Below, piece after piece: positions 62,645-64,000 of a DNA stretch of 64,000 nt. The position numbers and the translations under genes were made by a program. Source of the stretch: Notospermus geniculatus. Its lineage: Eukaryota > Nemertea > Pilidiophora > Heteronemertea > Lineidae. Within the stretch, counting starts at the first letter, position 1. Every line of letters begins with the position of its first letter. The notes under the pieces were generated by a model. That model did not search any database and had not been told where the DNA came from. It was given only the letters and a program-made list of their open reading frames with translations. Location of the stretch: positions 137,234 through 201,233 of the forward strand of contig NMRB01001255.1 in NCBI GenBank assembly GCA_002633025.1, in the 5' to 3' direction.

Positions 62645-63869
62645 TATCAGTCATCATGAGGTACATGTAACACTACTCATGAGGATAGCGCCGTACTAGC
62701 ACCACAGGTGTCGCTGCGAGCGTTGTGACCAAAATTTCTTTTTTCTAACGTTATTTCAATTTATTTCCAGCATAAAAATCACCAGTTTGTTTTGGTTACC
62801 CGACAGTAAAATTTATATCATCATGTAGTAGATGAAAAGTTCTCTAATTTCATTGCTTTTCTCCTTCAAAGAAAGAAATAGAATAGCGATAAAAGCAAAC
62901 ATTCTGTCTCATTATTTCTCTAGAAAAATGTACCGGGTAGGCCTACAGGTTATCTTTTCATGACGCATTTGCAACGTCAACTTGTAAAATGACGTCGCTG
63001 TGGTCACATCGCTCGCAGTACCGACCTGTCGGGATATAAAGTTGTACGCCCTCCTGGTTAGCCTTCATCTTAACTGGTTTTCACGATATTTGCATTTGTT
63101 TTAGAACTCAGGCAACGGTAGGGAACATGCATGTACTGCATTATAAAGTACATGTACGTGTTAGTGACTCGTTTATTACATAAAAATGTACAGTGGAACC
63201 TCAGAACCACCCCTACAATAAATGCCTCAAGCCGCTGTGAAATTAGTGGTGTTCTGAAAACAGGGAGGAAGCCTCTTTTAAAAGCAATCCAACATTGGAT
63301 AAAGGACAGATCTCAGCTCACCATATGCAAAGTGAGATTGAGCATTAATCCAGACAGAAAGTTAAGATGTTCAAAGGTGGGGCGATTTCTTCTCCCTGGC
63401 TACAGGTGTGTCAGTTTAGTCTGTGGAGAGGCTTGGGCATTTTCAGAAACTTCCTTCGGGCCGTAGAGTGGATACCTAAGACGGTAGGCAGCCTGGTGAA
63501 ATCGGCTTGATATAGGAGGAAGCTTGCAGTGATGAGTTAGGTCTTTCAATTATATTTCAATACTGACACAACTCCTTTTGGGGGTGCATTAGAAATATAA
63601 TAGAAAGGCCTTTCATCATTGGAAGTTTCAGCGAGATTTGAGTGGTGAAGTACAATGCAACTCATTCAGTCATCATTCAGCTCCCTCCTGATATACATGT
63701 TGCACGCATGGATATCAATCATGACCCCAATGAGGAAACCAGGTGAGGGGTGGAATTGGTTTGGGACTGGGGCATGGAACTGTGTTTAAAAAAATACAGA
63801 TCCATGTGTATCTGTTGATACTCCCAATGCTTCTACCGAGCAGGTCCTTGTAAAGTATGCCGCTGAGTT

Positions 63870-64000
63870 TCCTATGGATATTATTCCTAATGGATATTAT
63901 TCCTAATGGATATTATTCCTAATGGATATTATTCCTGATGGATATTATTCCTGATGGATATTATTCCTGATGGATATTATTACTGATGGATATTATTCCT
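63870..64000. repeat. 16-bp tandem repeat GGATATTATTCCTGAT, copy B, truncated by window end
   Basis: Same unit as 46271-46455; at least eight units are visible before the window stops. Confidence 0.95.

Overview
This is animal nuclear DNA: intron-rich genes with GT-AG splice sites, long 3' UTRs and a very high density of short palindromic transposable elements. The words TAGGCCTA and TACATGTA are conspicuously frequent. The beta-catenin sequence is clearly metazoan and resembles that of marine invertebrates. A marine deuterostome, perhaps an echinoderm or hemichordate, is my low-confidence guess.

Layout, all recognised genes on the + strand. (1) 1-3530: no recognisable gene, a few hairpin repeats. 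(2) 3531-19811: the 3' part of a gene for a very large, acidic, Ser-rich protein with a C-terminal coiled coil, tentatively an ITPRID/KRAP/TESPA1-like inositol-trisphosphate-receptor-interacting protein. Its two giant exons are separated by repeat-filled introns that include a dead Tc1/mariner-type transposon. (3) 19812-29805: about 10 kb of repeats, an assembly gap and candidate promoter or first-exon sequences for the next gene. (4) 29848-36731: a complete 13-exon beta-catenin gene (819 residues), followed by about 3.8 kb of probable 3' UTR. (5) 42221-44949: a complete 4-exon gene for mitochondrial MALSU1 (RsfS/Iojap family, 435 residues). (6) From 47078 to the window end the segment starting at 29953 occurs a second time in the same orientation: beta-catenin copy B, its 3' UTR, and MALSU1 copy B (433 residues).

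The central puzzle is this 17-kb direct duplication. Copy B begins inside coding exon 1 of beta-catenin, so the start codon and the first 35 codons are missing. It also lacks the 145-bp exon 6; in its place are an inverted pair of tRNA-derived SINE-like sequences and a single N. All other exons are present, with intact splice sites and only synonymous differences that I can see. The copies differ by insertion of whole transposable elements, several with a clean empty site in the other copy. This pattern fits two diverged haplotypes placed in tandem by the assembly at least as well as a true tandem duplication. If the duplication is real, copy B could at most encode an altered beta-catenin.
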